From a virus: 28,955 nt of DNA. Shown here one piece after another: positions 17,289 through 24,734 of the stretch. The first letter of the stretch is position 1. Each line of letters opens with the position of its first letter. Under the pieces are notes generated by a model, which was given only the letters and a program-made list of their open reading frames with translations, did not search any database and had not been told where the DNA came from. A program made the position numbers and the translations under genes. The stretch is from IMG/VR virus record IMGVR_UViG_3300022693_001825, positions 1 to 28,955 of that record; one strand, 5' to 3'.

Positions 17289-17830
17289 GATATAGAGTTT
17301 CCTCCTTCTCTTTGAACATCAACTGCTATCATGTCAACGTCATTTACGGTTACAGATTGTAATGCAGTTGCAATTACAAATTGTATAGTAGCAGTTGTAC
17401 CTGGTGCGGCTGCTTTTTGTAGTTCACCTGATGTTGCACTCATTACGAGTTTATCACCAATGAATACTGCTGTACCAAGATTGCCATTGACTCTAGCTAG
17501 ACATCTGCCTTGTGTTACCACAACGACTCCTTGTCCAGCGCCATTAGTAGCTCTGAATTTATCATCAGTTACTGTTTGGCCATCACCGTATATGCCGTCT
17601 ACGTCTCCACCTACAGCTATACCATATACTAGATTAGTACCGAGTGCACCTGAAGGTGTGACTTGAGGAAGGATAGTTTTACTATCAAATGGTGTAGGTG
17701 ATACAGGTTTATCTAACGCTACAACATCTCCCATTACGATTGTTCCTTTGGAAATCAAATTAATTACAGAACTAGATTGGTGATCTATTGGACCACGTGC
17801 TAATCCTGGAAATCTATTTGTACTTCCCAT
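17285..17830 (-). CDS. Cement/decoration protein, DUF2190-like paralogue 1, 181 aa
   Basis: Related to the three tandem genes at 22757-24522. All share an N-terminal NRFPGL/NKFPGL, an IDHQSSSVINLI-type segment, YGIAVGGDxDG.YGDG, then a strand with V.TQGRCLARV or SRGNCLARV, and a C-terminal DVDMIAVDVQREG. The YGIAVGG and R.LARV pattern resembles DUF2190 capsid cement proteins, which coat HK97-type shells. This copy sits directly before the major capsid gene, consistent with stoichiometric assembly. A late-type promoter lies 21 bases before the ATG with no SD. I am confident of the paralogy, less so of the family name. Confidence 0.65.
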   Translation of the reverse strand: MGSTNRFPGLARGPIDHQSSSVINLISKGTIVMGDVVALDKPVSPTPFDSKTILPQVTPSGALGTNLVYGIAVGGDVDGIYGDGQTVTDDKFRATNGAGQGVVVVTQGRCLARVNGNLGTAVFIGDKLVMSATSGELQKAAAPGTTATIQFVIATALQSVTVNDVDMIAVDVQREGGNSIS

Positions 17831-17850
17831 AAGTTGTGTAACTATTGTTT

Positions 17851-17864
17851 GATTATATGCATTT
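17851..17864 (-). promoter_or_regulatory. Late-type TATA promoter for the capsid unit
   Basis: Coding-strand box AAATGCATATAATC, proximal edge 21 bases from the ATG at 17830. The spacer has no SD. Confidence 0.85.
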
Positions 17865-17867
17865 TTT

Positions 17868-17879
17868 AAAAAGAAAAAA
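17868..17879 (-). terminator. T-tract terminator of the scaffold-like gene
   Basis: After the stop of the scaffold-like gene the coding strand runs TTTTTTCTTTTT and then enters the next promoter. It fits a hairpin-free archaeal terminator. Confidence 0.55.
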
Positions 17880-17882
17880 TGA

Positions 17883-18716
17883 TTAGGTTAGCTTTGCTGC
17901 TAACGCATCGTTGAGTTCTGAAATTCTACTCCTTGTCTCAATAAGCTCAAATTCTGTGTTTTGTGGTTTTTGTTGATTGAAGTTTATTGGAATGTCAACC
18001 TGACCGCTTGTTGTTTCTCTAAAGGATGCAATAGAATTTTCTTTTACACTTTCCAAGTCCAAAGACATTGATCTTGTTTCTCTAACTTGTTCAGATAGTT
18101 TTCTAATTGCTCTTCCCTGCATTTCAATTATTTTATCTTGTTTTTTGATGTGATTAATAATTGGTTTTACGGTATATTGCATTTGTTTGACTGCATCACC
18201 AGTATCCATTGGTGGAACCTTTGGCATATTTGCACCCATTTTTTTTCTAATGTCAGGGTGTAAGTCTGTGTTTTCCAAAATGTCCATTGCTGAATCGTCT
18301 TCCATTTCTGTCATTTGATTCTCAGTATCTGGTGCGTCTTCCATATCCTCATCACCAAACTTTCTTCCTTCTTGTGGGTATGGTGGTGTGTTATCACTTG
18401 ATTGATCAGAGCCAGTATTTGATGTAGTAGGATTATGATTAGATAACAATTCTTCTTTTACAAAGTGATTACCTTTAACTTTTAATCCTGGAGATTCTGG
18501 TTGTGCTGGTTGTTCTGAATCTTTGAGAGTTGTTGCTGCCTCATTAAGACAAGTCATACCATATTCTCTAGTTTGAGGGTTTGGGCTGTCTCGCATCATG
18601 AAGTATGACTCAACATTTTTTTTAACAGAGCCATTTGCACCTAATTTGCTTAGGACATTCCTGTCGGCTTCATTAAAAGTTCGAGCTTCTTGTATTTTCT
18701 GAATATAACTATTCAT
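17883..18716 (-). CDS. Probable scaffold protein, 277 aa
   Basis: Lies between the protease and capsid genes, where scaffold proteins are usually found. The sequence is acidic and low complexity in the middle (about 95-150, with SSDNTPPYPQEG and EDMEDAPDTENQM). A Lys-rich helical coiled coil follows at about 175-235 (VKPIINHIKKQDKIIEM, QGRAIRKLSEQVRETR), and the C-terminus is another helix (SRISELNDALAAKL). Acidic linker plus coiled coil plus C-terminal helix is a common scaffold layout. It is alone between a late-type promoter (21 bases before ATG) and a T-tract, so it can be expressed independently. A scaffold is an inference from context. Confidence 0.6.
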   Translation of the reverse strand: MNSYIQKIQEARTFNEADRNVLSKLGANGSVKKNVESYFMMRDSPNPQTREYGMTCLNEAATTLKDSEQPAQPESPGLKVKGNHFVKEELLSNHNPTTSNTGSDQSSDNTPPYPQEGRKFGDEDMEDAPDTENQMTEMEDDSAMDILENTDLHPDIRKKMGANMPKVPPMDTGDAVKQMQYTVKPIINHIKKQDKIIEMQGRAIRKLSEQVRETRSMSLDLESVKENSIASFRETTSGQVDIPINFNQQKPQNTEFELIETRSRISELNDALAAKLT

Positions 18717-18736
18717 GTTTTGTGTGATTAGTATTT

Positions 18737-18750
18737 GATTATATGCATTT
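18737..18750 (-). promoter_or_regulatory. Late-type TATA promoter for the scaffold-like gene
   Basis: Coding-strand box AAATGCATATAATC, identical to the capsid and paralogue A boxes, with its edge 21 bases from the ATG at 18716. It begins two bases after the stop of the protease gene. Confidence 0.85.
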
Positions 18751-18752
18751 TT

Positions 18753-19931
18753 TTAGAGGATTTCAATTTTTGTATTTTTAATACCTGGTTCAGCAGATTC
18801 AATGTGCTGCCCTTTGTAAAATATCCCTCTAGGGTCTGTAACTACCCAAGTCATTCCAATCCCATCATCCTCACCTAATATCACTCCCTGAGGAACATTA
18901 CACATCTCACAACCAGAAGTGCAGTTATCATCGCATGGCTCTATTACTTGTCTGCGTGGGTTTCCCCCATTGATAGAGACTGCGGTAATTGAACCATTTC
19001 TAATGTACTCATTGATTTGTGGATCCCTCTCCATTACTACCATTTGAATTTCTTCTCGTCTAGGATCATAATCAGAATCTAAGATAGTTGCGCTAGTCTT
19101 GAATGTAGAATCGTGATTAACATCCATACCATGTTTTATTGCAGTTCGAGCCATTCCTTGCAGTTCTTGACCAGATAGTTTTCGTCTATACTTTTCACCC
19201 TCGGATCTATGATCAGTGATTGTAGCTTGAGCTGCTCTAATCAAATATAATACACCATTGTTTTGTGTTGCCAACTCTTTTGCGTTTGTGATATATTCAT
19301 CCCCTAACCATCCAAATTCTTCACGTATTTTTCCCATTACCTCTCTTATTGGATTTGCAATTATTTCGTTTAGTTGACCACTAGGAGGTAAAATAATATC
19401 TGGTGTTGTATCAGGGTACATTTGTGATTGCTCTACATCTCCTCTTCGCCATTCAGGAATTGCTTTATGAGAATTAAATCCATCAATACCTACTGTTGGT
19501 GTTTCTGCGTTGTCTGGTGCTGCAAGACCTAACCAGTTACTAGATGGAGGAGCTGGAAAGTTTGTAAAGTCATAAGTGTTACTCTGTCCACCTACTCCAT
19601 TTGGATCAGGTGTTGGATTGTTTGGATAGGGATTAACATTAGATACATCGTATGGTCCTGCAAAGTTTTCTTGAGGTAATACTAGTGGTGGTGTACTTGC
19701 AGTTGAAAATACTAGATTAAGATCAATTGGACCTGCATTATCTATTCCTGTAATTGGTCCAGGCCAAGGTGTAATATCAGTAGGAGTTGGATAATCAACA
19801 AACTCTGCTTCAACTGCTCTAGTTAATTCTGGTTCTTGTATTCCTCGAGCTTCTAATTCTTTATACCGCATTAACTTTTGTAAATCTAAAGTGTTAGGTT
19901 CTAGGATTAAGAGCGTTTTTTCTTCTGACAT
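18753..19931 (-). CDS. Capsid maturation (prohead) protease, 392 aa
   Basis: Serine protease that would trim the scaffold and capsid arm. In the C-terminal part, VNHDST (His about 273) and ITAVSINGG (Ser about 319) give the His...Ser pair of HK97-type prohead proteases (U35-like), with RDPQINEYIRNG between, as in that family. A Cys cluster, CDDNCTSGCEMC (about 333-344), follows the catalytic Ser and could bind zinc. The N-terminal half holds a Pro/Asn-rich disordered stretch (about 50-140) and then helical sequence. Start ATG 19931 is preferred to TTG 19937. It overlaps the preceding gene by 25 bases. It lies between portal and scaffold-like genes, the standard order. Confidence 0.65.
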   Translation of the reverse strand: MSEEKTLLILEPNTLDLQKLMRYKELEARGIQEPELTRAVEAEFVDYPTPTDITPWPGPITGIDNAGPIDLNLVFSTASTPPLVLPQENFAGPYDVSNVNPYPNNPTPDPNGVGGQSNTYDFTNFPAPPSSNWLGLAAPDNAETPTVGIDGFNSHKAIPEWRRGDVEQSQMYPDTTPDIILPPSGQLNEIIANPIREVMGKIREEFGWLGDEYITNAKELATQNNGVLYLIRAAQATITDHRSEGEKYRRKLSGQELQGMARTAIKHGMDVNHDSTFKTSATILDSDYDPRREEIQMVVMERDPQINEYIRNGSITAVSINGGNPRRQVIEPCDDNCTSGCEMCNVPQGVILGEDDGIGMTWVVTDPRGIFYKGQHIESAEPGIKNTKIEIL

Positions 19932-20218
19932 CCACAACTAACTCCACTACAATCCTTAATTTGAGTTTCTAAAATTTGTCCTTTAATTAATTCCTCTATT
20001 GTTTCATTAGCTGCTTTGATAGAACCACATATTTTATTTGCAGACTCTTTGTCATGTCCTGCTTTTGCTTGATCAGATTGGCATTGTCCCCACGGATAAT
20101 CAGCTTCTTCTATTTCTCCTGTAGATGCATGACAGACAGCATATGGATTTACATCGTCACCTTTAGCTTTTACTTTACTTACACAGCTCTTGTATTTTGG
20201 ATGATGATCACCAGGCAT
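19907..20218 (-). CDS. Cys-rich small protein between portal and protease, 103 aa
   Basis: From ATG 20218 it reads MPGDHHPKYKSCVSKVKAKG, then NPYAVCHASTG, a WGQCQSDQAKAG segment with KICGSI, and ends CSGVSCGCQKKKRS. The NPYAVCHASTG motif and repeated short helical Cys units resemble small proteins or domains that sit beside portal and minor head genes in many phages. Seven or more Cys residues could bind metal. It shares a TAATG overlap with the 38-aa gene upstream, and GGAGTG nine bases before the ATG is a good SD. Starting at ATG 20218 rather than GTG 20230 avoids a longer overlap. Function unknown. Confidence 0.6.
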   Translation of the reverse strand: MPGDHHPKYKSCVSKVKAKGDDVNPYAVCHASTGEIEEADYPWGQCQSDQAKAGHDKESANKICGSIKAANETIEELIKGQILETQIKDCSGVSCGCQKKKRS

Positions 20219-20334
20219 TATTTGTAACACTCCACTATTTCTTCTGAATATTCATTTAGATAAAATCTGTGCAAGTTATTCTCTGGAATATCTACAATGT
20301 ATGATCCAAATTTTGTTCTTATCTTAACTATCAT
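20218..20334 (-). CDS. Tiny coupled gene after portal, 38 aa
   Basis: ATG 20334 overlaps the portal stop as ATGA, and the TAA overlaps the ATG of the Cys-rich gene as TAATG. The product begins MIVKIRTKFGSYIVDIPENN and ends EEIVECYK; it is likely a short beta plus helix fold. Perfect fit between two overlapping neighbours and no space otherwise explained support translation, or at least a coupling role. No function can be given. Confidence 0.55.
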   Translation of the reverse strand: MIVKIRTKFGSYIVDIPENNLHRFYLNEYSEEIVECYK

Positions 20335-22040
20335 TTCTTTTTCTTCGCCTCATATTGTCTACCAATGTTCCAGTCTTGTGATTGATTTGATTGATGGAAT
20401 GTTCCTGGCACAAATGGCGTATCCCTTGGGAATCGTGCCATACTATCATAGATAATATCATCCATTGGAGGCTCCCCTACGTTTTGGTTATTAAATTCAG
20501 GAATTTCACCACCACCCATGTCAGAATATGGTGGTAGTTGTAATGTTTCCTCTGTTGGATTTTCCTCTTGGCTGTTTTGATTTGCTTTGTCTATTGCTTG
20601 TGTGCCATTAGGATCATCATAAGCTATTTCTATTCCTTCAAAATCATTTACGCCAATTGGCATTCCAGCTTGTTCAAACATTTTCAATAATGTTTTAGGA
20701 TTCTTTGGTCCTGGAATAGATAGATACAATTCAATCAATTTGATATGTTGCTCTATTGGAATATCTTTCTTTTCTACTGAACCAAAGTTTAATTCAAATT
20801 TCAAATCATCCCACTCTACAGGAAGCATACCCATCATGTATTCTGGACCAAAGTAAGGATTAGATTCATACCATGGCTTGAAAAATAATTCGTTTAGTTG
20901 TACCTTTGCGTTTATGGTAAATGCAGATAGTCCTGTTTCTTTTTCGTCCTTTGCAGTTTCAGCGTTTGAATATGTAGATTGTGATTCTGATCCTTGCTTG
21001 CCTGAAAAGTCATTAACTGCTTTCATTATTGGTGATTGAACTGTTTCTGTAAATTCAGCAGGATTGAATGTTCTTGTGTTAGTTCCTAGTTCTTGGATGT
21101 CAAGGCCTGCCCCCGATACTAAATCCTGTCCTATTTGTAATTGCTCAACGAAACTTTGTAGTTGTGCTCTATCATCATCTGTTCCCCCCTTCGCGGTGTA
21201 AACATTTCTTGGAACGTAACGTTGTGATGCCATCTGCATGATGAACTGTATTCCATATTTTCTATTCAACATGGATGGCATTGTAACTTGTTGTGTCTTC
21301 TCACCAGATATGACCATATCAAATATTCTTTCACTAGTTGCAGAGACTCCAAAGCCTGTACCAAACACACTAGCATCAACTGGATTCCAATTGAAATGCA
21401 TTACCTCACCTGGATTGTGATATCCTTGATATTGACTACCTCTAAACTCATACTTGTATGGCTGACGTTGTCTATCCCACCATACTCTCACAAATGACGA
21501 TATTGGTATATGCATAAGATCAGAAAACTTTTGTACATTTCTAATTCCCATTCGTGGTTTATACACTGAATTACCATACCAAAGTAATTCTTTGATTAGT
21601 ATGGTATCTAATCTATCAAACTGCATGTTCTTTGTGAATTTCTCTATGTATTCAGTTAGGATTTCATTTGCAGTAGTGATATAGTGAGCTCCTCCTGTTA
21701 TTTGAGAAGATAGTCTATTCATTGCAAGTTGTATATCTTCGTCTTGTTGTAGTGCTATACTTTGAGTTTGAAATGGAATTGCAGGGACATCGAACGTGCG
21801 CGAAGTATATCCCTCACGTGAATAAGCCCCAACTGTAGATATTTCAGGCCCCCACACGGGTTGAGATAAACCAGGAGATAGTTCAGTTACTGGCATCTGC
21901 ATAAAATTCTGGATAGATTGTAAGGAGACTGAAGAATTATTTTGATGTGGAAACATCTTTGGTGGAGAAATAAATTCAGCTATTGATTGCCTGCTTTTTC
22001 TAATTGCAGGAACATAACTGGATTTACTAAGCCACTTCAT
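20331..22040 (-). CDS. Portal protein, 569 aa
   Basis: Forms the twelve-fold ring through which DNA enters. Features of portal proteins are visible: a basic N-terminus, a central LLWYGNSVYKPRMG strand pair, PISSFVRVWWDRQRQPYKYEF, GEVMHFNWNPVDASVFGTGFGVSA, the long helix region after RTFNPAEFTETVQ, and the conserved SQSTYSNAETAKDEKETGL segment. WYESNPYFGPEY follows near residue 390. The C-terminus is Asn/Pro/Asp-rich and disordered, ending EAKKKK. It is the first gene of the portal-protease unit, with a late-type box 21 bases before the ATG and no SD. It ends overlapping a tiny gene (ATGA). Confidence 0.85.
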   Translation of the reverse strand: MKWLSKSSYVPAIRKSRQSIAEFISPPKMFPHQNNSSVSLQSIQNFMQMPVTELSPGLSQPVWGPEISTVGAYSREGYTSRTFDVPAIPFQTQSIALQQDEDIQLAMNRLSSQITGGAHYITTANEILTEYIEKFTKNMQFDRLDTILIKELLWYGNSVYKPRMGIRNVQKFSDLMHIPISSFVRVWWDRQRQPYKYEFRGSQYQGYHNPGEVMHFNWNPVDASVFGTGFGVSATSERIFDMVISGEKTQQVTMPSMLNRKYGIQFIMQMASQRYVPRNVYTAKGGTDDDRAQLQSFVEQLQIGQDLVSGAGLDIQELGTNTRTFNPAEFTETVQSPIMKAVNDFSGKQGSESQSTYSNAETAKDEKETGLSAFTINAKVQLNELFFKPWYESNPYFGPEYMMGMLPVEWDDLKFELNFGSVEKKDIPIEQHIKLIELYLSIPGPKNPKTLLKMFEQAGMPIGVNDFEGIEIAYDDPNGTQAIDKANQNSQEENPTEETLQLPPYSDMGGGEIPEFNNQNVGEPPMDDIIYDSMARFPRDTPFVPGTFHQSNQSQDWNIGRQYEAKKKK

Positions 22041-22060
22041 GTGGTTTTGTTGCTTTCATA

Positions 22061-22074
22061 AATTATATGCATTT
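22061..22074 (-). promoter_or_regulatory. Late-type TATA promoter for the portal unit
   Basis: Coding-strand box AAATGCATATAATT, edge 21 bases from the ATG at 22040. It overlaps the stop codon of the upstream gene by one base. Confidence 0.85.
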
Positions 22075-22457
22075 TAGAGGTCTTTGATGTCTTTGCCTGT
22101 GGCTTCTCTAATTCTTGTTTTTAATGTTTTGTAAGAATAATCTCCACCCATTATTAGATCTCTATCACCTATAAACTTGAGAATATCCACTATCTTTTGA
22201 TTTCGTTCTATTATTTGAGAATCATAAACGCGTGCACCTTGTTCTCCTGTAACATTGATTATCACATCATGTTTATTCTTTGAATCTTGTACCTCTTGGA
22301 TTTGTTTATTGAGTGACTTTTCTTGTGTCTTTTTTACTGCTTGGAGGATTTGTTCTAGTTGATTTGAATTAACATTTAATGAAGGACCTACGATTTCTGA
22401 ATTAGACATATCTAACTCTCCTATCATTCCTGTTTTATCATCAATCTCGAATTTCAT
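22074..22457 (-). CDS. Unknown helical protein upstream of portal, 127 aa
   Basis: Starts MKFEIDDKTGMIGELDMS, followed by a coiled-coil-like helix rich in Gln and Lys (about 32-60, LEQILQAVKKTQEKSLNKQI), then a strand DVIINVTG and a C-terminal helical part with VDILKFIGDRDL and LKTRIREATGKDI. GAGG nine bases before the ATG is a good SD, so it is probably an internal gene or has a distant promoter. It ends inside the portal promoter. No family was recognised; position suggests a packaging or head-assembly accessory. Confidence 0.6.
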   Translation of the reverse strand: MKFEIDDKTGMIGELDMSNSEIVGPSLNVNSNQLEQILQAVKKTQEKSLNKQIQEVQDSKNKHDVIINVTGEQGARVYDSQIIERNQKIVDILKFIGDRDLIMGGDYSYKTLKTRIREATGKDIKDL

Positions 22458-22527
22458 TTTTTTTTTCCTCAGACGATTCTATTACAGATTACTCCACATA
22501 GATTGTTATCCGATGTATGGTGTATGA

Positions 22528-22704
22528 TCAATTAGTAATTAAGAGTTGCTCACGATATTCTTCTGTTAGTGGGTTTATTGCACATTTGTAGCATAATTGA
22601 TAATCCTCCCAATTTGAGGTATTATGAGTGGTTCTTACTACTCTTTTACATTCTGTACCGTATCGGTGACCCAGACACATTACCACGTTATTAAGAAATG
22701 CCAT
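22528..22704 (-). CDS. Small Cys-His protein, 58 aa
   Basis: Reads MAFLNNVVMCLGHRYGTECK and later WEDYQLCYKCAINPL, ending LLITN. Cys at residues 10, 19, 38 and 41 and His at 13 and 27 make a possible zinc knuckle. It fills most of the space between the 127-aa gene and the cement cluster. A TATA-like TTTATTAA about 23-28 bases upstream, with no SD, would give a leaderless transcript, but that box is weaker than the late-type ones. Moderate confidence because there is no homology to support it. Confidence 0.5.
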   Translation of the reverse strand: MAFLNNVVMCLGHRYGTECKRVVRTTHNTSNWEDYQLCYKCAINPLTEEYREQLLITN

Positions 22705-22756
22705 ATTTAGATATAAAAGTTGTTAATAAATTAGAAGAAAGTTAACAATTCTACCA

Positions 22757-23506
22757 TCATACTCGGAGATCTCCTTGTTTGACTACTTCAATTATTATTA
22801 TATCCAGATCATCTGTTGCTACTGAATCTAGACTTATACCCAATGTGTCTGCTCCTAGTTGTGAACTTTCAGATAAAACACCAGGTATTTCAGAAGCTGC
22901 TAATCCTGACGATATTGGCATAGTACCTATCCTATTAACAACCCTAGCAGGGCATTTACCTCTTGTTAAAACCCTTACAGTTTGACCTATTTCTGTGGTG
23001 GCTCTAGTTGTTGTACGTGGTGATCTTGTAATTCTTACTACAGGAGGTACAACAGTATCATAACCTGAACCAGCCATATTTACAGCAATACTTGTTACCC
23101 TACCATCTGTTAAAGTAGCAGTAGCTGTAGCACCAGAACCCACTGTTTGTGAACTATCAATAATCACATCTGGCACAGTTAGATACTCATTACCAGGAGC
23201 TACTACAGTAATTGATTGTACTTGAGCACCAGATATTGTTGCAAATGCAGCAGCGTCTGATCCTCCATCTTCCGCATAAAACCCATCAGCGTCACCGCCA
23301 ACAGCAATACCATATACTAATGGACTGCCTCTTATTCCAAATGATTCTTGTACTCTAGGAAGGAGTTCACCTTCTTGTATCGGAGAAACAAGTTCTACTA
23401 CAGCACCCATTTCAATAATCCCATCACCATCACAAATCATATTTTCTATTCCACTGTGAGTTAATGCACCATTTTGTAGACCTTTGATTTTATTAGTATT
23501 AGCCAT
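22757..23506 (-). CDS. Cement-like paralogue carrying an inserted Gly-Tyr module, 249 aa
   Basis: Same family as 23516-24016 and 24019-24522: MANTNKIKGL, ALTHSGIENMICD, VYGIAVGGDADGFYAED, then VRVLTRGKCPARV and DIIIIEVVKQG. Between residues about 90 and 166 it has extra sequence absent from the others. The extra part contains VQSITVVAPGNEYLTVPDV and TSIAVNMAGSGYDTVVPPVV around GSGATATATLTDG, which is the module seen in the proteins at 14468-15805. The flanking frame resumes at TRATTEIGQTV, matching TRATTAAGQTV in the next paralogue, so the insertion point is sharp. ATG 23506 has GGAT six bases upstream. Likely a decoration protein with an added exposed domain. Confidence 0.65.
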   Translation of the reverse strand: MANTNKIKGLQNGALTHSGIENMICDGDGIIEMGAVVELVSPIQEGELLPRVQESFGIRGSPLVYGIAVGGDADGFYAEDGGSDAAAFATISGAQVQSITVVAPGNEYLTVPDVIIDSSQTVGSGATATATLTDGRVTSIAVNMAGSGYDTVVPPVVRITRSPRTTTRATTEIGQTVRVLTRGKCPARVVNRIGTMPISSGLAASEIPGVLSESSQLGADTLGISLDSVATDDLDIIIIEVVKQGDLRV

Positions 23507-23515
23507 TGTATTATC

Positions 23516-24016
23516 CTATATGCTTAGCCCCTCTTTGACCATTTCTACTACTATCATATCTGTATCACCTACTGCTACATTGTTTAATGCTATAGCTGCT
23601 ACAAATCTTATCGCAGCAGGTGTTTTCTGAAAAACGCCAGGTATTCCACTTGCTACAAGTCTGTCACCAATTGATACTGCTAGACTAGTAACACCATTAA
23701 CTCTAGCTGGACATCTACCTCTAGTTATAATTCGTACTGTTTGACCAGCTGCGGTAGTTGCTCTAGTTACATCACTAGTAGATGCTGAGCCATCACCATA
23801 TATGCCATCAGCATCTCCTCCCACAGCTATGCCGTAAACATTTACAAAACCAATGGCACGTATTACACGAGGTTGGATCTCATCAGATAAAATAGGTGTA
23901 AGAACAAGCGATACTGCATCACCCATGTCTATCGCCTCATCACATATCATATTCTCAATTGCACTGTGAGCAAGTGCGCCACTCGATAATATACGATATT
24001 TATTTTCATTTGCCAT
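23516..24016 (-). CDS. Cement/decoration protein, DUF2190-like paralogue 3, 166 aa
   Basis: Begins MANENKYRILSSGALAHSAI, with VYGIAVGGDADGIYGDG in the centre, VRIITRGRCPARV and SIGDRLVASGIPGVF, and ends DTDMIVVEMVKEG. The tandem position between two relatives and the shared pattern mark it as the product of local duplication. The family is recalled as DUF2190-like capsid cement proteins. The start follows the previous stop by two bases and carries only a weak SD-like GTGAT. Confidence 0.65.
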   Translation of the reverse strand: MANENKYRILSSGALAHSAIENMICDEAIDMGDAVSLVLTPILSDEIQPRVIRAIGFVNVYGIAVGGDADGIYGDGSASTSDVTRATTAAGQTVRIITRGRCPARVNGVTSLAVSIGDRLVASGIPGVFQKTPAAIRFVAAIALNNVAVGDTDMIVVEMVKEGLSI

Positions 24017-24018
24017 AA

Positions 24019-24522
24019 TTATATCACTTTTCCTTCTTTTACTACCTCTACAGGTATCATATCAATATCAGTAACTGCTACTGTGTTTAATGCAATTGCA
24101 ATTACATCATTACCAGTACTTGCTTTTCTTAATCTTCCATCAATGTTTACTGTAAGCTTATCAGCTATTGCTACTGCTCCTCCAGTACCTGCAACTCTAG
24201 CTAGACAGTTTCCTCTACTAACTACTTTGACTCCTTGTCCTGCTCTGCTTGTTGCTTGAAATGCTAATGTTTGTGCATCTGCATCAGAACCGTTACCGTA
24301 ATCTCCATCCTCATCTCCACCTACTGCAATACCGTAAGACAATGGAGTGCCAGTCGTAATAGCACTAATTACTCTAGGAATATTTTCACCTGGCTTGAAT
24401 GCTGTAGTAACTAACTGTACTACATCGCCCATCCCTATGGGACCGTCAGCTATGAGATTATCTACTGCGCTATGAGTTATTGGACCATCATCAAGTCCAG
24501 GAAATTTATTAGTATTAGCCAA
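24019..24522 (-). CDS. Cement/decoration protein, DUF2190-like paralogue 2, 167 aa
   Basis: Begins MANTNKFPGLDDGPITHSAV and shows YGIAVGGDEDGDYGNG, VKVVSRGNCLARV, IADKLTVNIDG and DIDMIPVEVVKEG. It has the closest N-terminus to the copy beside the major capsid gene (both have FPGL followed by a GPI segment). The start is TTG at 24522, supported by the conserved MANTN beginning in the paralogue at 22757-23506. A late-type box lies 23 bases upstream without an SD. It heads a three-gene tandem cluster. Confidence 0.65.
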   Translation of the reverse strand: MANTNKFPGLDDGPITHSAVDNLIADGPIGMGDVVQLVTTAFKPGENIPRVISAITTGTPLSYGIAVGGDEDGDYGNGSDADAQTLAFQATSRAGQGVKVVSRGNCLARVAGTGGAVAIADKLTVNIDGRLRKASTGNDVIAIALNTVAVTDIDMIPVEVVKEGKVI

Positions 24523-24544
24523 TGATTAATGAATTTGATTATTT

Positions 24545-24558
24545 GGTTATATGCATTT
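24545..24558 (-). promoter_or_regulatory. Late-type TATA promoter for the cement cluster
   Basis: Coding-strand box AAATGCATATAACC, edge 23 bases from the TTG start at 24522. This is the largest spacing of the set and the only member paired with a non-ATG start. Confidence 0.8.
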
Positions 24559-24574
24559 TAGAGAGTTTGAGGCA

Positions 24575-24724
24575 TTATTTATCATTCATAATTTTCTTTA
24601 GTTCTTTTCTTAAACTATAATATTGACTAGAATATGGTCTTGCGAGTAAATTTTTTATTTGTTTTTTGAATTGTAAATGTTCGTATAAAAAATCGGAAGC
24701 ATATTTCATATATTTTCTAAACAC
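24575..24724 (-). CDS. Small basic aromatic-rich peptide after terminase, 49 aa
   Basis: From GTG 24724 it reads (M)FRKYMKYASDFLYEHLQF and ends RKELKKIMNDK; an ATG five codons on (24709) is the alternative start. It is helical with many Lys and Tyr residues. It lies between the stop of the large terminase and the next late promoter, filling an otherwise empty gap. No SD is visible, so translation would need coupling to the terminase. It could be a chance frame. Confidence 0.4.
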   Translation of the reverse strand: MFRKYMKYASDFLYEHLQFKKQIKNLLARPYSSQYYSLRKELKKIMNDK

Positions 24725-24734
24725 ATTAAATTAT

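Noticed and set aside
21507-21516. TATATGCATA inside the portal gene, resembling the late promoter box
   Set aside because: No start codon lies 21-23 bases away on the coding strand and it is inside a conserved coding sequence, so it is probably chance.
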